DNA of 58,493 bases from Brevundimonas sp. 357 (GTDB taxonomy: Bacteria; Pseudomonadota; Alphaproteobacteria; Caulobacterales; Caulobacteraceae). The stretch is from contig NZ_RHWX01000018.1 in the NCBI RefSeq assembly GCF_003938605.1, positions 1-58,493 of the forward strand, written 5' to 3'. The notes beneath the pieces were generated by a model. The model was not told the origin of the DNA and did no database searches. It worked only from the letters and a program-made list of their open reading frames with translations. The position numbers were made by a program, and so were the translations under genes. Below are positions 1 to 11,903 of the stretch, piece by piece. How positions within the stretch are numbered: the stretch's first letter is position 1; the number at the start of each line of letters is the position of its first letter.

Positions 1-106
1 CGCCCTCATGCCCATACTGCCTCAGCAGCGCCGCCGCCGAGCCCCCCGCGTGTCCCGCGCCGATGATCACTACCTTGGACGGCAAAGCCGAGCCATCAGC
101 CGACAT
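1..106 (-). CDS. FAD-dependent oxidoreductase, N-terminal fragment (runs off the window)
   Basis: Only about the first 35 codons are present. After a short polar start the protein reads KVVIIGAGHAGGSAAALL, a dinucleotide-binding Rossmann fold with a GxGxxG loop, as in ferredoxin/rhodocoxin-type NAD(P)H reductases and other flavoproteins. The ATG ending at 106 has a good Shine-Dalgarno (AAGGA) 7 nt upstream; an in-frame ATG at 121 is possible but has none. It lies just downstream of the HutC-like regulator on the same strand, so the two may be cotranscribed. The substrate cannot be told from this fragment. Confidence 0.7.
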   Translation of the reverse strand, partial: MSADGSALPSKVVIIGAGHAGGSAAALLRQYGHEG

Positions 107-144
107 GGATTTTTCCTTCATACTCAAACTGTTTGCAGCGACCG

Positions 145-879
145 TTACGCCCCCGTAGGAACGGTCGGGTCCGGCTCGGAGGGCGCAAATCGCGCGCCCA
201 GGTCATAGGCCTCGCCGGGAAAGGTCAGCCGCACGAAGGTGATGCCCTCGGCCCGCCGCCAGGTTCGGCGCTCCAACGACAGACAGGCCGCCGACGGTTC
301 GACGCCCAGCGTCAGGGCGGTCGCCCTCGACACGTTCACGGCGCTGATCTTGTGTTCAGCCTCGGTCCAGGGAACCCGTTCAAGCAGCCATGTGCCGGGG
401 GGAATCTCGTCGAACGCCGCATCCCTGGCCTGGGGAACCGAGGTCAGGCAGATCACCCGCTCCTCCAGGGCGAAGGCGCGGCCGCTGCTCTTGTGCAGGC
501 AGCGCAGCTCGATCACCTCGCCCGAAGCGGTCAGCCCCAGTTCGCTGGCGTCGCGCCGATGGGCCGCACGGACCTTCCGCAGCAGCAGCTCATAGTCATA
601 GGGTTCGCCGCGCTTCTGGATCTCCGCCTGGATGTCGGGGATGTCCAGCAGCACGGAGTGGATGCGCGGCCGCGCCACGAAGGAGCCGAACCGCTTGCGC
701 CGAACGATCATGCCCCGCTCGGCCAGCGGCGCCAGGGCCTTGCTGACCGTCATGCGCGAGCAGTCGTAGTCGGCCATCAGCTCATGCTCGAAGGGAATGC
801 GGAAGCCCGGCGGCCACTCGCCCGACAGGATTCGCTCGGCGATGTCGGACCGGATGCGCCGGTGAAGCGGACTGTCCAT
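145..879 (-). CDS. GntR-family transcriptional regulator, HutC subfamily
   Basis: The 244-aa protein has an N-terminal winged helix of GntR type (residues about 5-70, including SRMTVSKAL as the recognition region) and a C-terminal UTRA ligand-binding domain (about 90-235). That is the layout of histidine-utilisation repressors (HutC). No hut catabolic genes are in the window, so the ligand is unproven. HutC-type proteins bind dyads with GT and AC half-sites; a perfect dyad of that kind lies at 5270-5281 upstream of the TonB receptor, a plausible target. The flanking genes are the PepSY/TonB operon upstream and a flavoprotein reductase downstream. Confidence 0.85.
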   Translation of the reverse strand: MDSPLHRRIRSDIAERILSGEWPPGFRIPFEHELMADYDCSRMTVSKALAPLAERGMIVRRKRFGSFVARPRIHSVLLDIPDIQAEIQKRGEPYDYELLLRKVRAAHRRDASELGLTASGEVIELRCLHKSSGRAFALEERVICLTSVPQARDAAFDEIPPGTWLLERVPWTEAEHKISAVNVSRATALTLGVEPSAACLSLERRTWRRAEGITFVRLTFPGEAYDLGARFAPSEPDPTVPTGA

Positions 880-931
880 GCGCCCCTCCCAAGGTCATGG
901 CGGCCTTCTTCAGGCTCTGAATCATGAAGAA

Positions 932-959
932 GCCGGGACGCCGTCACGGGCGCCCCGGC
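932..959 (-). terminator. Rho-independent terminator after the PepSY/TonB operon
   Basis: An 11-bp stem (GCCGGGGCGCC pairing with GGCGTCCCGGC, one G-T pair) with a 6-nt loop is followed on the minus strand by TTCTTC. It sits 10 nt after the stop of the second PepSY gene and before the HutC-like gene, so it separates the two transcription units. Confidence 0.65.
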
Positions 960-968
960 CTTTGGTCG

Positions 969-1694
969 TCAGCGGCGACGCCGCTCCTGCAGCCATTCGA
1001 TGCCGTCGTGCAGATAGGCGAAGTCCTGCCTGCGGAAGGCCTGGAACAGCATGATGAAACCGCTCAGCGCCAGCCACAGACAGCCCGTGGCGATGATGAT
1101 GATGAGCGGGTGGTTGAAGCTCTGGCGATCCGTGTAGTCCATGATGTGGATCATCCAGAACACGTCCCACAGCCGCCAGGTGTTGGTCTTGGCGCCCGCC
1201 AGCTCGCCGGTGGCGGCGTTGAGGATGAAGGTCGAACGCTCCTTGTCCGCGAACTCGACCCGCCAGGCCGGCAGGGCGAAGTCACGGGTCTCCAGCGTCG
1301 GCTTCTCGACCCGCGTCACCGAGGTGATCGCCGCCGAGCCGTTGAAGGCCGCCGTCGCCAGGGTCTTGGCCCGCTCGGCGTCGATAACCACCGGCGCGGC
1401 GCTGACCGGATCGACCAGCCTGATCCCTTCGGCGGTCGTCGCCGCGAAGACCCACTGGTCCTGCAGCGGCCGCAGTTCGATCTGCGACACGGGCGCGCCG
1501 ATCGCCTGGGACACCTGGGCCAGGGACAGCACCTGGGTCGGCGCAGGGCTAGGTTTGACCTCGGCCAGGACGTGACCGCCCGTCACCTTGTGGTGGTCGA
1601 TCATGGCCATGACGGCGCCGCTGATCGCCCACAACAGGAGCTGAATGCCCAGAACCAGGCCGAACCACTTATGAAGTCTGCGAAGTAGAAACAT
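969..1694 (-). CDS. PepSY-domain inner-membrane protein
   Basis: This 241-aa protein has a transmembrane segment near the N-terminus (residues about 12-34), a periplasmic PepSY-like region, a conserved HIMDYTDR stretch, and a second hydrophobic segment near residues 200-222 before a basic tail. Short PepSY membrane proteins of this kind are commonly found beside TonB-dependent receptors and are thought to act in ferric-siderophore reduction or handling in the inner membrane. It follows a related gene by 9 nt, so the two are cotranscribed paralogues. The exact substrate is unknown. Confidence 0.8.
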   Translation of the reverse strand: MFLLRRLHKWFGLVLGIQLLLWAISGAVMAMIDHHKVTGGHVLAEVKPSPAPTQVLSLAQVSQAIGAPVSQIELRPLQDQWVFAATTAEGIRLVDPVSAAPVVIDAERAKTLATAAFNGSAAITSVTRVEKPTLETRDFALPAWRVEFADKERSTFILNAATGELAGAKTNTWRLWDVFWMIHIMDYTDRQSFNHPLIIIIATGCLWLALSGFIMLFQAFRRQDFAYLHDGIEWLQERRRR

Positions 1695-1703
1695 GGGCGG
1701 TCC

Positions 1704-2417
1704 TCACGCAGCGGCTTTTTTGCGCACGCGGCGCTTGCGGCGGAAACTGAAGATCAGGAGCCAGGCGCCCGACAGGGACGTCGCCACCATCATCCAAGTC
1801 GCGACCTTCAGCAGGGCGTTGTTCATGTTGTCGCGGGTCTCGTAGTCCATGATGTGGAGCATCCAGAAGAAGTCGAAGCCCCTCCACAGGTCATGGCGCC
1901 GGGACAGCAGTTCGCCGGTAAGCGGTGAAAGGTAGAGGGTCGGCTTCCACATGCCCTCGAACTCGACGCGCCAGATCGGCGCGGCGCGGCCCCGGATCTC
2001 ACCGGGAATTTCAGTCAGAAGCTCAGCCTTCACGATCCCGCCCTCGGGGGCGTAGATTCGCTCTGCGCGCCGGCGGGCGCCCGCTTCGTCGATCAGCGGC
2101 AGCTTCTGGCCTGTCCGGGCGTCGAACAGCGCCTGCCCGCTCGCATCCGTCAGGATGTACAGCGGCTGATCCAGCTGCTGCACCAGACGCAGGCTGCTGG
2201 CTCGGTCGGCGCCCTGCAGGATGGCCGACGGCTCCACCAGGCCTTCCGTCGCGATCGGCCTGGCGTCCGGCGTCCGTATCAGGTGGTCGCCGTGGATGAT
2301 GTCGATATGGATGGCGGTCATGTAGAGACCGCTCACGATCCAGAACAGGGCCTGGACGCCCATGATGAGCGAAAACCACTTGTGGGTTCTACGCGCCAAT
2401 AGAGGCCAGCGTATCAT
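1704..2417 (-). CDS. PepSY-domain inner-membrane protein, paralogue of the downstream gene
   Basis: The 237-aa product starting MIRWPLLARRTHKWF has an N-terminal membrane segment, a PepSY-type middle, a conserved HIMDYETRDN stretch matching the HIMDYTDR of its neighbour, and a C-terminal membrane helix with an Arg/Lys-rich tail. I chose the ATG at 2417 because the frame upstream of it runs into an intercistronic hairpin and lacks family similarity. It is the middle gene of a TonB receptor - PepSY - PepSY operon and probably works with its neighbour on cargo imported by the receptor. Confidence 0.78.
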   Translation of the reverse strand: MIRWPLLARRTHKWFSLIMGVQALFWIVSGLYMTAIHIDIIHGDHLIRTPDARPIATEGLVEPSAILQGADRASSLRLVQQLDQPLYILTDASGQALFDARTGQKLPLIDEAGARRRAERIYAPEGGIVKAELLTEIPGEIRGRAAPIWRVEFEGMWKPTLYLSPLTGELLSRRHDLWRGFDFFWMLHIMDYETRDNMNNALLKVATWMMVATSLSGAWLLIFSFRRKRRVRKKAAA

Positions 2418-2445
2418 TTTATACTCACGGCTTGTGAGAGAAGGC

Positions 2446-2482
2446 TGCGTCAGGCGGCGCTCTAGAACACGCGCCTGACGCA
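2446..2482 (-). promoter_or_regulatory. Intercistronic hairpin between the TonB receptor and PepSY genes
   Basis: Perfect 11-bp inverted repeat (TGCGTCAGGCG and CGCCTGACGCA) with a 15-nt loop, located between the receptor stop (2496) and the next start (2417). No long T tract follows, so it more likely attenuates or stabilises the receptor mRNA 3' end than terminates fully. That would let the abundant receptor be made in excess over the membrane proteins. Confidence 0.55.
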
Positions 2483-2495
2483 CCTCACATCGGTT

Positions 2496-5177
2496 TTAGT
2501 TGAACTGATACGTCAGGCGGACATACCCGCGACGGCCCAGCAGATCATAGGTCATCGTGTCGGTGTTGCCGTCGGTCCAGCTCTGGATGAACGGGGCCTT
2601 CTTGTCGAACAGGTTGTCGATGCCGAAGGCCACGTCGACGTTGTCGTTCACCCGGTAAGAGAACTGGGCGTTATGGTAGAAGACAGCGTCCGTCTGATAG
2701 CCGATGTCGCCCGGCGCGGCGTTGAAGTCCGTCGCCTCGCCGATCATCTGGATCGAATAGGTTCCGGCCCAGCGCTCATCCATGACCGTCAGGCTGGCGT
2801 TCGAACGCCAGTGCGGATAGCCGCCGTTGCCGCCGCCGATATGACCGTCGAAGATGATCGGATCGCCGCCCTCGAAGGGGGTGATGACGTATTCGTCCAG
2901 ATAGGTGGTGTTCCAGTCCAGGCTGGCGCGACGCTGGCCGATGTCGAAGGCGTAGCGCACGCCGATGTCCACGCCCTTCATCGTCTCCAGACCCGTATTG
3001 GTGGGCTGGGCCGACAGATAGTTGACCTCGCCCGTCAGCGGGTTGCGGGTGAAGCTGTCCGGCTTGCAGAACGGGTGGTCCATGTTCGGCGTCGCATAGC
3101 AGATCGCCAGCTTGGTCGAACCGGGGATGGAGCGGATGGCGTCCTCGACCTTGATGTCGAAATAGTCGGCCGTCAGCGTCAGGCCGCTGATCTGCGTCGG
3201 CTGCCACACCAGGCCCAGGGTCAGGGTCTCGGTGCTTTCCGGCTGCAACTTCTCATTGCCGCCGACCGTAGTCAGGATGCTGTTGCCCATCTGCACATAG
3301 CCCGCCGGCACGCCCGAGGCGGCGCAGTTGGCGATCAGAACGGCGTCGCCGCTGTCGCTGTAGCGGCTGCACGGATCGGTCGTGGTCAGGTTGCCCTCAG
3401 CCACGCCGCCGTACAGTTCCGGCACGCTGGGAATGCGGAAGCCCGTGCCATAGGTGGCGCGCAGACGCAGGCTGTCGACCACCGACCAGTTCAGGCCCAG
3501 CTTGTAGGTGGTCTCGCCGCCGAACAGATCATAGTCCGAGTAGCGAACGGCCGCGTCCAGATCGAGCCGCTGCACGAACGGCAGGTCGCTCAGCAAGGGC
3601 GCCGACAGTTCGACATAGGCTTCCTTGGCCTTGGTCTCGCCCGCGATCGGATCCTGCTGATTGGTGTTGGAGATGCCCAGCACCGTCAGGGCGTCGGGAT
3701 CACGCCAGCCCTTCTCTTCGCGATAAACCAGGCCCGCCGCCATCGCCAGGGCGCCGGCCGGCAGTTCCATGACCGTGCCGCTGACGTCGAAGGTGAAGCT
3801 CTTCTGCTCGTTCCCGCCGGTGTCGCGCGAGTTGAACAGAATGTAGTCCAGCACGTCCTGATTGACGTCGCCCATGCCCAGATAGTCGCCGCACGGCACG
3901 GCGGCCCCCGGCGTGGGGCTGCACAGAGAGGTGTTCAGCGTATCGCCCAGCCGTTGCAGGTTGACGATGTTGGTCATGCCGTCGACGCCGGTGTTGCGGC
4001 CCCAGTTGGCCGAAGCCTCCCAGGTCCAGTCGCCGGCGATGTCGCCCCGCGCGCCGCCGACGAAGCGGTAGGTGTCCGTTTCCTGGAAGAACTGGCGCTG
4101 GCCCGGCTCGACCAGCAGACGGCGGATCAGCAGCAGATCCTGGCCGGTCGGGTTGGTCGGGTGATCGGCCGCGATGCGGATGTCGCGCAGGGCGCCCGGC
4201 GCCGCCGCCTGATTGCTCTCGCGGTGAGTGAAGAACAGTTCGCCGAACAGGCTGACCTTGTCGGTCAGTTGATAGTCGGCCAGCACGGCCGTGCTGAAGC
4301 GTTCGATCGGCGAGGAGGCGTTCAGATAGCCGTTGGAGTTGTGATTGTGCTTGGCCGGATCATACGGCTCGTAGAAGTTTCCGTCCCCGCCCGGCGTCTG
4401 GTTGAAGTTGATCATCTGCCCGTTCGGCAGGACCGCGCGGCCGCCGGGCGTCGTGGCGCTGGAGATGCAGGTCAGGGCGCCGTTCACCTCGCCCAGGCCG
4501 CACGGCGCGCGGCTGGCCAGGTTGACCTCTTCGGACTTCTGATAGGTCAGGGCGGCGGTGACGCTGCCCCGGTCGTTCTTGATGCCCCACAGGACGTCGA
4601 AGGTCACATCCTGGCCGTCGCCTTCATCGGTGATGCCGTACTTGCCCGACACCTTCAGGCCTTCATAGCCGTTGACGGTGATGATGTTCACCACCCCGGC
4701 CACGGCGTCCGCGCCGTAGATGGCCGAGGCCCCGTCCTTCAGCACGTCCATGCGGGCGATGATCGGCGTCGGGATCATGTTGAGGTCGGGGGCGCTGTTG
4801 GCGCCGGTGCCGCCGTTGACCACGCGACGGCCGTTGATCAGCGTCAGGGTCCGGTTGATGCCCAGGCCGCGCAGGTTCACCTGCGCCGTGCCGTAGCCGT
4901 TGCCGGTCCAGTAGGAGTTCGTCTGATTGCCCGCCGCGCCGGCCGACGCCGGCAGGCGCTGCAACAGGGTCTCGACGTTGGTGATGCCGGTGCGCTCGAT
5001 GTCCTCGCCCGTCACGACCGTGGCGGGACCGACCCCGCTGATGTCCTGACGCTTGATCCGGCTGCCGGTGACGACGATGTCGTCAACATTCGTCACATCG
5101 ACTTCCTGAGCCGACGCTGCCCCGCCGTACATCGTCGCGGCGACAGCCGCCCCCGCCAACAAAAGCCTCTTTTTCAT
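2496..5177 (-). CDS. TonB-dependent outer-membrane receptor
   Basis: An 893-aa protein with a signal peptide (MKKRLLLAG... ending ASAQ), a TonB-box-like DDIVVTGSR segment, an N-terminal plug domain (about residues 45-165, with the typical LINGRRVV and GADAVAGVVNIIT stretches), and a long beta-barrel ending GYVRLTYQFN. It imports a substrate across the outer membrane using TonB/ExbB/ExbD energy. The ATG at 5177 gives the cleanest signal peptide; an ATG at 5186 would add three residues. It heads an operon with two PepSY proteins, which suggests iron-chelate or a similar scarce nutrient. A HutC-type operator candidate lies 93 nt upstream. Confidence 0.93.
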   Translation of the reverse strand: MKKRLLLAGAAVAATMYGGAASAQEVDVTNVDDIVVTGSRIKRQDISGVGPATVVTGEDIERTGITNVETLLQRLPASAGAAGNQTNSYWTGNGYGTAQVNLRGLGINRTLTLINGRRVVNGGTGANSAPDLNMIPTPIIARMDVLKDGASAIYGADAVAGVVNIITVNGYEGLKVSGKYGITDEGDGQDVTFDVLWGIKNDRGSVTAALTYQKSEEVNLASRAPCGLGEVNGALTCISSATTPGGRAVLPNGQMINFNQTPGGDGNFYEPYDPAKHNHNSNGYLNASSPIERFSTAVLADYQLTDKVSLFGELFFTHRESNQAAAPGALRDIRIAADHPTNPTGQDLLLIRRLLVEPGQRQFFQETDTYRFVGGARGDIAGDWTWEASANWGRNTGVDGMTNIVNLQRLGDTLNTSLCSPTPGAAVPCGDYLGMGDVNQDVLDYILFNSRDTGGNEQKSFTFDVSGTVMELPAGALAMAAGLVYREEKGWRDPDALTVLGISNTNQQDPIAGETKAKEAYVELSAPLLSDLPFVQRLDLDAAVRYSDYDLFGGETTYKLGLNWSVVDSLRLRATYGTGFRIPSVPELYGGVAEGNLTTTDPCSRYSDSGDAVLIANCAASGVPAGYVQMGNSILTTVGGNEKLQPESTETLTLGLVWQPTQISGLTLTADYFDIKVEDAIRSIPGSTKLAICYATPNMDHPFCKPDSFTRNPLTGEVNYLSAQPTNTGLETMKGVDIGVRYAFDIGQRRASLDWNTTYLDEYVITPFEGGDPIIFDGHIGGGNGGYPHWRSNASLTVMDERWAGTYSIQMIGEATDFNAAPGDIGYQTDAVFYHNAQFSYRVNDNVDVAFGIDNLFDKKAPFIQSWTDGNTDTMTYDLLGRRGYVRLTYQFN

Positions 5178-5186
5178 CGTCCCCAT

Positions 5187-5611
5187 GCCTTCCCGCTTAG
5201 GTATTCGCGCAGAACCTCGAGCCCTGACTGCGGCGAAACCTGTGCGGGAGGCGTCTTGAGCGTCAAGTCATGTATATACATATGACAGCTCAAAAATCGG
5301 CAATATTTATGCAAATTTATTCAAAAATCAGCACATATATACCCTAAATATGGCTAAAAAATCAACGCGCCGTCAATTCACCTCGAAAGGCGGGCCGGAC
5401 ATGACTATTTTCCGTTGCTCCAAATGATCATGCGCTTTAAACAGTACCGTAGATTATTTCATATTTATACTTGAGAAACGGCAATACGTAGCCGGACGCC
5501 TTACCCCTCAAAACAATGTGGGGATAAGCACCATGTTTTCGGAAACGCACAAAAGAACGTCACAAAATCGAATCCTGCGACGGCTCTGCTTCGCCGTTCG
5601 GCGCCGATGGA
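5187..5611. other. AT-rich intergenic region upstream of the TonB receptor
   Basis: This 425-bp stretch is much more AT-rich than its surroundings and has no credible coding frame. It must hold the promoter of the receptor operon on the minus strand. The only clear structured site I see is the perfect 12-bp palindrome at 5270-5281. I see no convincing Fur box. Confidence 0.6.
5270..5281. promoter_or_regulatory. Candidate HutC/GntR-type operator (ATGTATATACAT)
   Basis: A perfect 12-bp palindrome of the GT-TATA-AC form used by HutC-subfamily GntR regulators lies 93 nt upstream of the receptor start. A HutC-like gene is encoded at 145-879, just past the end of the same operon. Assigning that regulator to this site is inference. 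Confidence 0.45.
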
Positions 5612-6172
5612 TCACGCCAGGTCGCGCGCCAGGATCATGTCTTCGTACTCACGACCGCCCACGCTGAAGCGTCGCTGGCCGAGCCCGACAAATCCGGCCC
5701 GGGCATAGAAGGCCAAGGCCCGCTGGTTCTGCGCATAGACGCCTAACAGCAGTCGCTGCGCGCCCCGACGCCGCGCCTCGTCCTGCGCCGTCGCCATCAA
5801 GGCGCGGCCCAATCCCCCGCCCTGGAATCGGCTCAGGGCGTATATCCGCTTCAGCTCCAGATCGTCTTCGCGAACCTCGACCTCGGGAAGCTGGGGCTTG
5901 TCCAGCAGCGCATAGCCGATGGGGGCGCCGTGTTCGACCTCAGCCAGCCACGCCGCCGCCCCCGCCTTCAGTCGTTCCGCGTAGTAGCCGGAGGCATGCG
6001 CGACGCCGCAATGCGAAACGATGGCCGCGCCGTCCAGCACCCCTGCGAAGGTTTCGAGAAAGGTCGCCGCCCCGATCAAGGCCAGGGCGTCGGCGTCATC
6101 AGCCTGCGCGCTCACAATCGTCCAAGCCGACGCATTCGGCGCTTCATTCGACGCGCTCACTCTGAACTCCAT
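5612..6172 (-). CDS. GNAT-family N-acetyltransferase
   Basis: The 186-aa product carries the GNAT acetyl-CoA pyrophosphate loop (RFQGGGLGRALM, R/Q-x-x-G-x-G/A type) and the following LLLGVYAQNQRALAFYARAGF, a standard motif-B/C segment ending in a conserved aromatic. It transfers an acetyl group from acetyl-CoA to an amine; the acceptor is unknown. I use the ATG at 6172, because the open frame's earlier start at 6196 is a GTG without a clear ribosome-binding site. It is a single gene, divergent from the large amidohydrolase. Confidence 0.82.
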   Translation of the reverse strand: MEFRVSASNEAPNASAWTIVSAQADDADALALIGAATFLETFAGVLDGAAIVSHCGVAHASGYYAERLKAGAAAWLAEVEHGAPIGYALLDKPQLPEVEVREDDLELKRIYALSRFQGGGLGRALMATAQDEARRRGAQRLLLGVYAQNQRALAFYARAGFVGLGQRRFSVGGREYEDMILARDLA

Positions 6173-6385
6173 TGTTCGTCGCCCGACAAAGAGCACCCGC
6201 GAAAAGCTCCGTCAGTTGAAGCTTGACGGCAAGACGACGAAATCGCGCAGGCGCTCGCCGCCACCCGCGCGACAAGGCGCCGAAGATTATTCGGCCTTTC
6301 CGTCATTATCCCGACTGGTCAACCCAGTCCGCGCGCCGCTAGCTTCGCCCCATCAAGTTTTGTTCGAGGGGCTGAGGGGCTTTTC

Positions 6386-9658
<3,273 letters not shown>

Positions 9659-9681
9659 TCCCGCCGCCAGGCAGGAACGCG

Positions 9682-9711
9682 AAAGGGCCCGACATCCGCC
9701 GGGCCCTTTTT
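9682..9711 (+). terminator. Rho-independent terminator after the amidohydrolase
   Basis: A perfect 10-bp stem (AAAGGGCCCG and CGGGCCCTTT) with an 8-nt loop runs into a T tract, 24 nt after the stop codon. The A-rich left side makes it potentially bidirectional. Confidence 0.9.
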
Positions 9712-9870
9712 CGTGGTGACTCGGTTGGCCCTAAGTGTTGGTCGTCGCCTTTCATTTCCGCTCATCCCGGCGTCCGCAGGGATGAGCGGAAGAAGGCAGT
9801 GTGAAAGCCCGAGGGTAACGAAAGATAGAAATCTCGCGCTTGCGCCCGAAGCGCGAACGGGGCGAGGAGG

Positions 9871-10539
9871 TTACTCCCCCAGCCCGCGCACTGAGGCTTC
9901 CAGCAACGCATTGCGCCGCGCCGCGCGGCCTTTCAACCAGCGCATGGCCAGCACCAACGCCAGCACCACCGCGCCGAAGGCCAGCAGCCACAGGGTCGGA
10001 TTGTGCGCCTCGCTCATCATCTCCAGCTTGGCCAAACCCTTGGCCGCCAGATAGCCCGGCGCCAGCATGGCCAGCACCCAGACGAAGGCCGAAGAGACGT
10101 TGGCGATCTGGAAGACGCGCTGGCGCATCTGCAGCACGCCCACCATCACCGGCACGAAGGCGCGCAGCGGCCCGAAGAAGCGGCCGATGAAGATGGAGGC
10201 CACGCCGTAGCGCCGGCAGTAGAGGCGGGTCCAGGCCAGCTTGCGGCGGTGCGGCACCAGCAGGTGGTGACGCAGCACCCGCGTGCCCAGGCGCCGACCG
10301 ATCCAGTATGAGATGGCGTCGCCCATGACGGCGCCGATGACGCAGCCGCCGATGACGGTGAAGGGGTCCAGCACGCCTGCGGCTACCAGGCCGCCCGCCG
10401 CCACCAGCAAGCCTGTCGCCGGCACGAAGGCGCCGATGACGACCAGAGACTCGAAGAAGGTCACGACGCCGAGGATCACGCCGGCCCACATGGCGTTGCG
10501 GGCGATGAAGTCGGCGGCCGAGGTAAGCAAACTGTCCAT
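9871..10539 (-). CDS. DedA-family (VTT-domain) membrane protein
   Basis: A 222-aa polytopic protein with the DedA/SNARE-associated pattern: an early hydrophobic hairpin, GAFVPATGLLVAAGGLV, then GDAISYWIGRRLG, and the conserved GRFFGPLRAFVPVMVG segment with its essential Arg residues, ending in a membrane helix and basic tail. DedA proteins act in membrane lipid carrier recycling and membrane homeostasis. It is a stand-alone gene. Confidence 0.9.
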   Translation of the reverse strand: MDSLLTSAADFIARNAMWAGVILGVVTFFESLVVIGAFVPATGLLVAAGGLVAAGVLDPFTVIGGCVIGAVMGDAISYWIGRRLGTRVLRHHLLVPHRRKLAWTRLYCRRYGVASIFIGRFFGPLRAFVPVMVGVLQMRQRVFQIANVSSAFVWVLAMLAPGYLAAKGLAKLEMMSEAHNPTLWLLAFGAVVLALVLAMRWLKGRAARRNALLEASVRGLGE

Positions 10540-10660
10540 ACTGATCCTTTGCCCAAGGGCATATGGGATCAGCGCCTATAAAGGGAATGCGGCGATGCGA
10601 CGCCCGACCCGAAAAAACAGGCCTGCGTGGCGGATGGGCCGCACTTTGCCCGTGTCCAGC

Positions 10661-11296
10661 CTATCGGCTGACGTCGTCCGCCCGGTCGCGCGCAGGCTCA
10701 GCGTGCTTCTCGTCTACGCTGAAGGGGCGAATGCGACTGGGCCGGTCGCGCGGACTGCGTACGCCCAGCGGTCCCGGCATTGCGCCGTAGGCGTCGCGCC
10801 AGCCGTAGCCGTCCAGGCCATAGCGCCCCGCCCCATAGCCGTAGGGCGAATAGCCATAAGGGCCGTAGCCGTAGGCCCAGGGCGCGTTCTTGGTCTGGCT
10901 GACGCTGAGGTTCAGCGTGCCGTTCTCGCCGATCGGCATGGAGACGGCGGCGGCGAAGTCGCGATAGCCGCCCGTGCCGATTCCCGCGCTGACCTCGCCG
11001 TGCATCCTGCGGGGCTGCTCGTCCTCCCAGGCGTCCGCCCAGGGCGGAGATGCGCCGGCGTCAGCCTTTCGCTCGCCGATCCAGCGGGAGATCTGCTCCT
11101 CGGTCGTCAGGCCGTGCGGCGCCGCCGTCTGCAGCGTCACGGCGGGTGAGGCGTCGCTCACCGTCGCGGCCAGGGCGTCGGCGGTGGCGGTCGGCACGGC
11201 GCCCGGACCAGCACGCGGCGCGGTCGAGACCACGCCTTCAGGGTCGCTGCCGGTCAGCAGCAGGGAGGCGGCCATGAGTTCGATCAGCATACGCAT
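10661..11296 (-). CDS. Uncharacterised, probably exported protein with a Tyr/Gly-rich segment
   Basis: This 211-aa protein has a short hydrophobic N-terminus, an Ala/Thr-rich low-complexity stretch, a middle GEVSAGIGTGG...AAAVSMPIGENGTLNLSVSQ region resembling one beta-hairpin of an outer-membrane protein, a Tyr/Gly repeat (YGYGPYGYSPYGYG) near residues 140-155, and a charged tail. No known domain is recognised. An alternative start lies two codons downstream. It is likely a species-level envelope protein. Confidence 0.6.
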   Translation of the reverse strand: MRMLIELMAASLLLTGSDPEGVVSTAPRAGPGAVPTATADALAATVSDASPAVTLQTAAPHGLTTEEQISRWIGERKADAGASPPWADAWEDEQPRRMHGEVSAGIGTGGYRDFAAAVSMPIGENGTLNLSVSQTKNAPWAYGYGPYGYSPYGYGAGRYGLDGYGWRDAYGAMPGPLGVRSPRDRPSRIRPFSVDEKHAEPARDRADDVSR

Positions 11297-11339
11297 CTAC
11301 TCCCGTTCACAAACACCCTAACCCCAAATGCGGCCAAGG

Positions 11340-11831
11340 TCAGGCCGTCCCGTCGTCGCGCCCTAAGGGATTAGGCAGAGGCTCGCCTTCGGCCACGAAA
11401 CTGAGCGCGACCGAGTTGATGCAGTAGCGCAGGCCCGTCGGCGGCGGGCCGTCGGGAAAGACGTGCCCCTGATGGCTGTCGCAACGGGCGCAGCGCGTCT
11501 CTACCCGCACCATGCCGTAGCTGTCGTCGCGCACGGCGCGGACGTGGGCCGGATCGACGGGTTCGTTGAAGCTGGGCCAGCCGGTGCCGCTCTCGAACTT
11601 GGTCCCCGAGCGGAACAGGGGCAGGCCGCATTCGCGGCAGCAGAAGACCCCTGCCCGCTTTTCACCCAGCAGGGTTCCGCAGAAGGGCGCCTCGGTGCCG
11701 TGGGCCAGAAGCACGCGCTTTTCTTCCGGCGAGAGGTCGGCCTCCAGGGCCACGCGTTGGCTGTCGGTCGGCGGCGTCAGGTCATAGCCGGAGGCGGAGC
11801 GCATCGGGGCGGCGGATTCGGTCTGGGTCAT
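11340..11831 (-). CDS. msrB: Peptide-methionine (R)-S-oxide reductase
   Basis: The 163-aa product has all MsrB landmarks: SGTGWPSF, two zinc-binding CxxC pairs (CCREC and CARCDSHQGHVF), and the catalytic Cys in RYCINSVAL. It reduces methionine-R-sulfoxide in oxidised proteins using thioredoxin. The ATG at 11831 (MTQTESAAP) gives the normal family length with GAG upstream. An upstream hairpin separates it from the S41-like gene. Confidence 0.95.
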   Translation of the reverse strand: MTQTESAAPMRSASGYDLTPPTDSQRVALEADLSPEEKRVLLAHGTEAPFCGTLLGEKRAGVFCCRECGLPLFRSGTKFESGTGWPSFNEPVDPAHVRAVRDDSYGMVRVETRCARCDSHQGHVFPDGPPPTGLRYCINSVALSFVAEGEPLPNPLGRDDGTA

Positions 11832-11846
11832 GATCTCAAAATAGGA

Positions 11847-11878
11847 AGGGCCGGACGGTCGTTCCACCGTCCGGCCCT
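11847..11878 (-). terminator. Terminator between the S41-like gene and msrB
   Basis: A 13-bp GC-rich stem (AGGGCCGGACGGT and its complement) around a 6-nt loop is followed on the minus strand by TCCTATTTT. It lies 25 nt past the S41-like stop and 15 nt before the msrB start, so it ends the upstream transcript. Confidence 0.75.
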
Positions 11879-11903
11879 CAATAGCCTGAGAAGATCGTTC
11901 GGA

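Noticed and set aside
2673..5285. A long plus-strand frame opposite the TonB receptor
   Set aside because: Low-complexity Val/Arg/Ala-rich translation and no domain; the receptor frame is unmistakable.
5187..5611. Fur box in front of the TonB receptor
   Set aside because: The region is AT-rich, but I found no convincing 19-bp Fur dyad; the only perfect palindrome fits a GntR/HutC site better.
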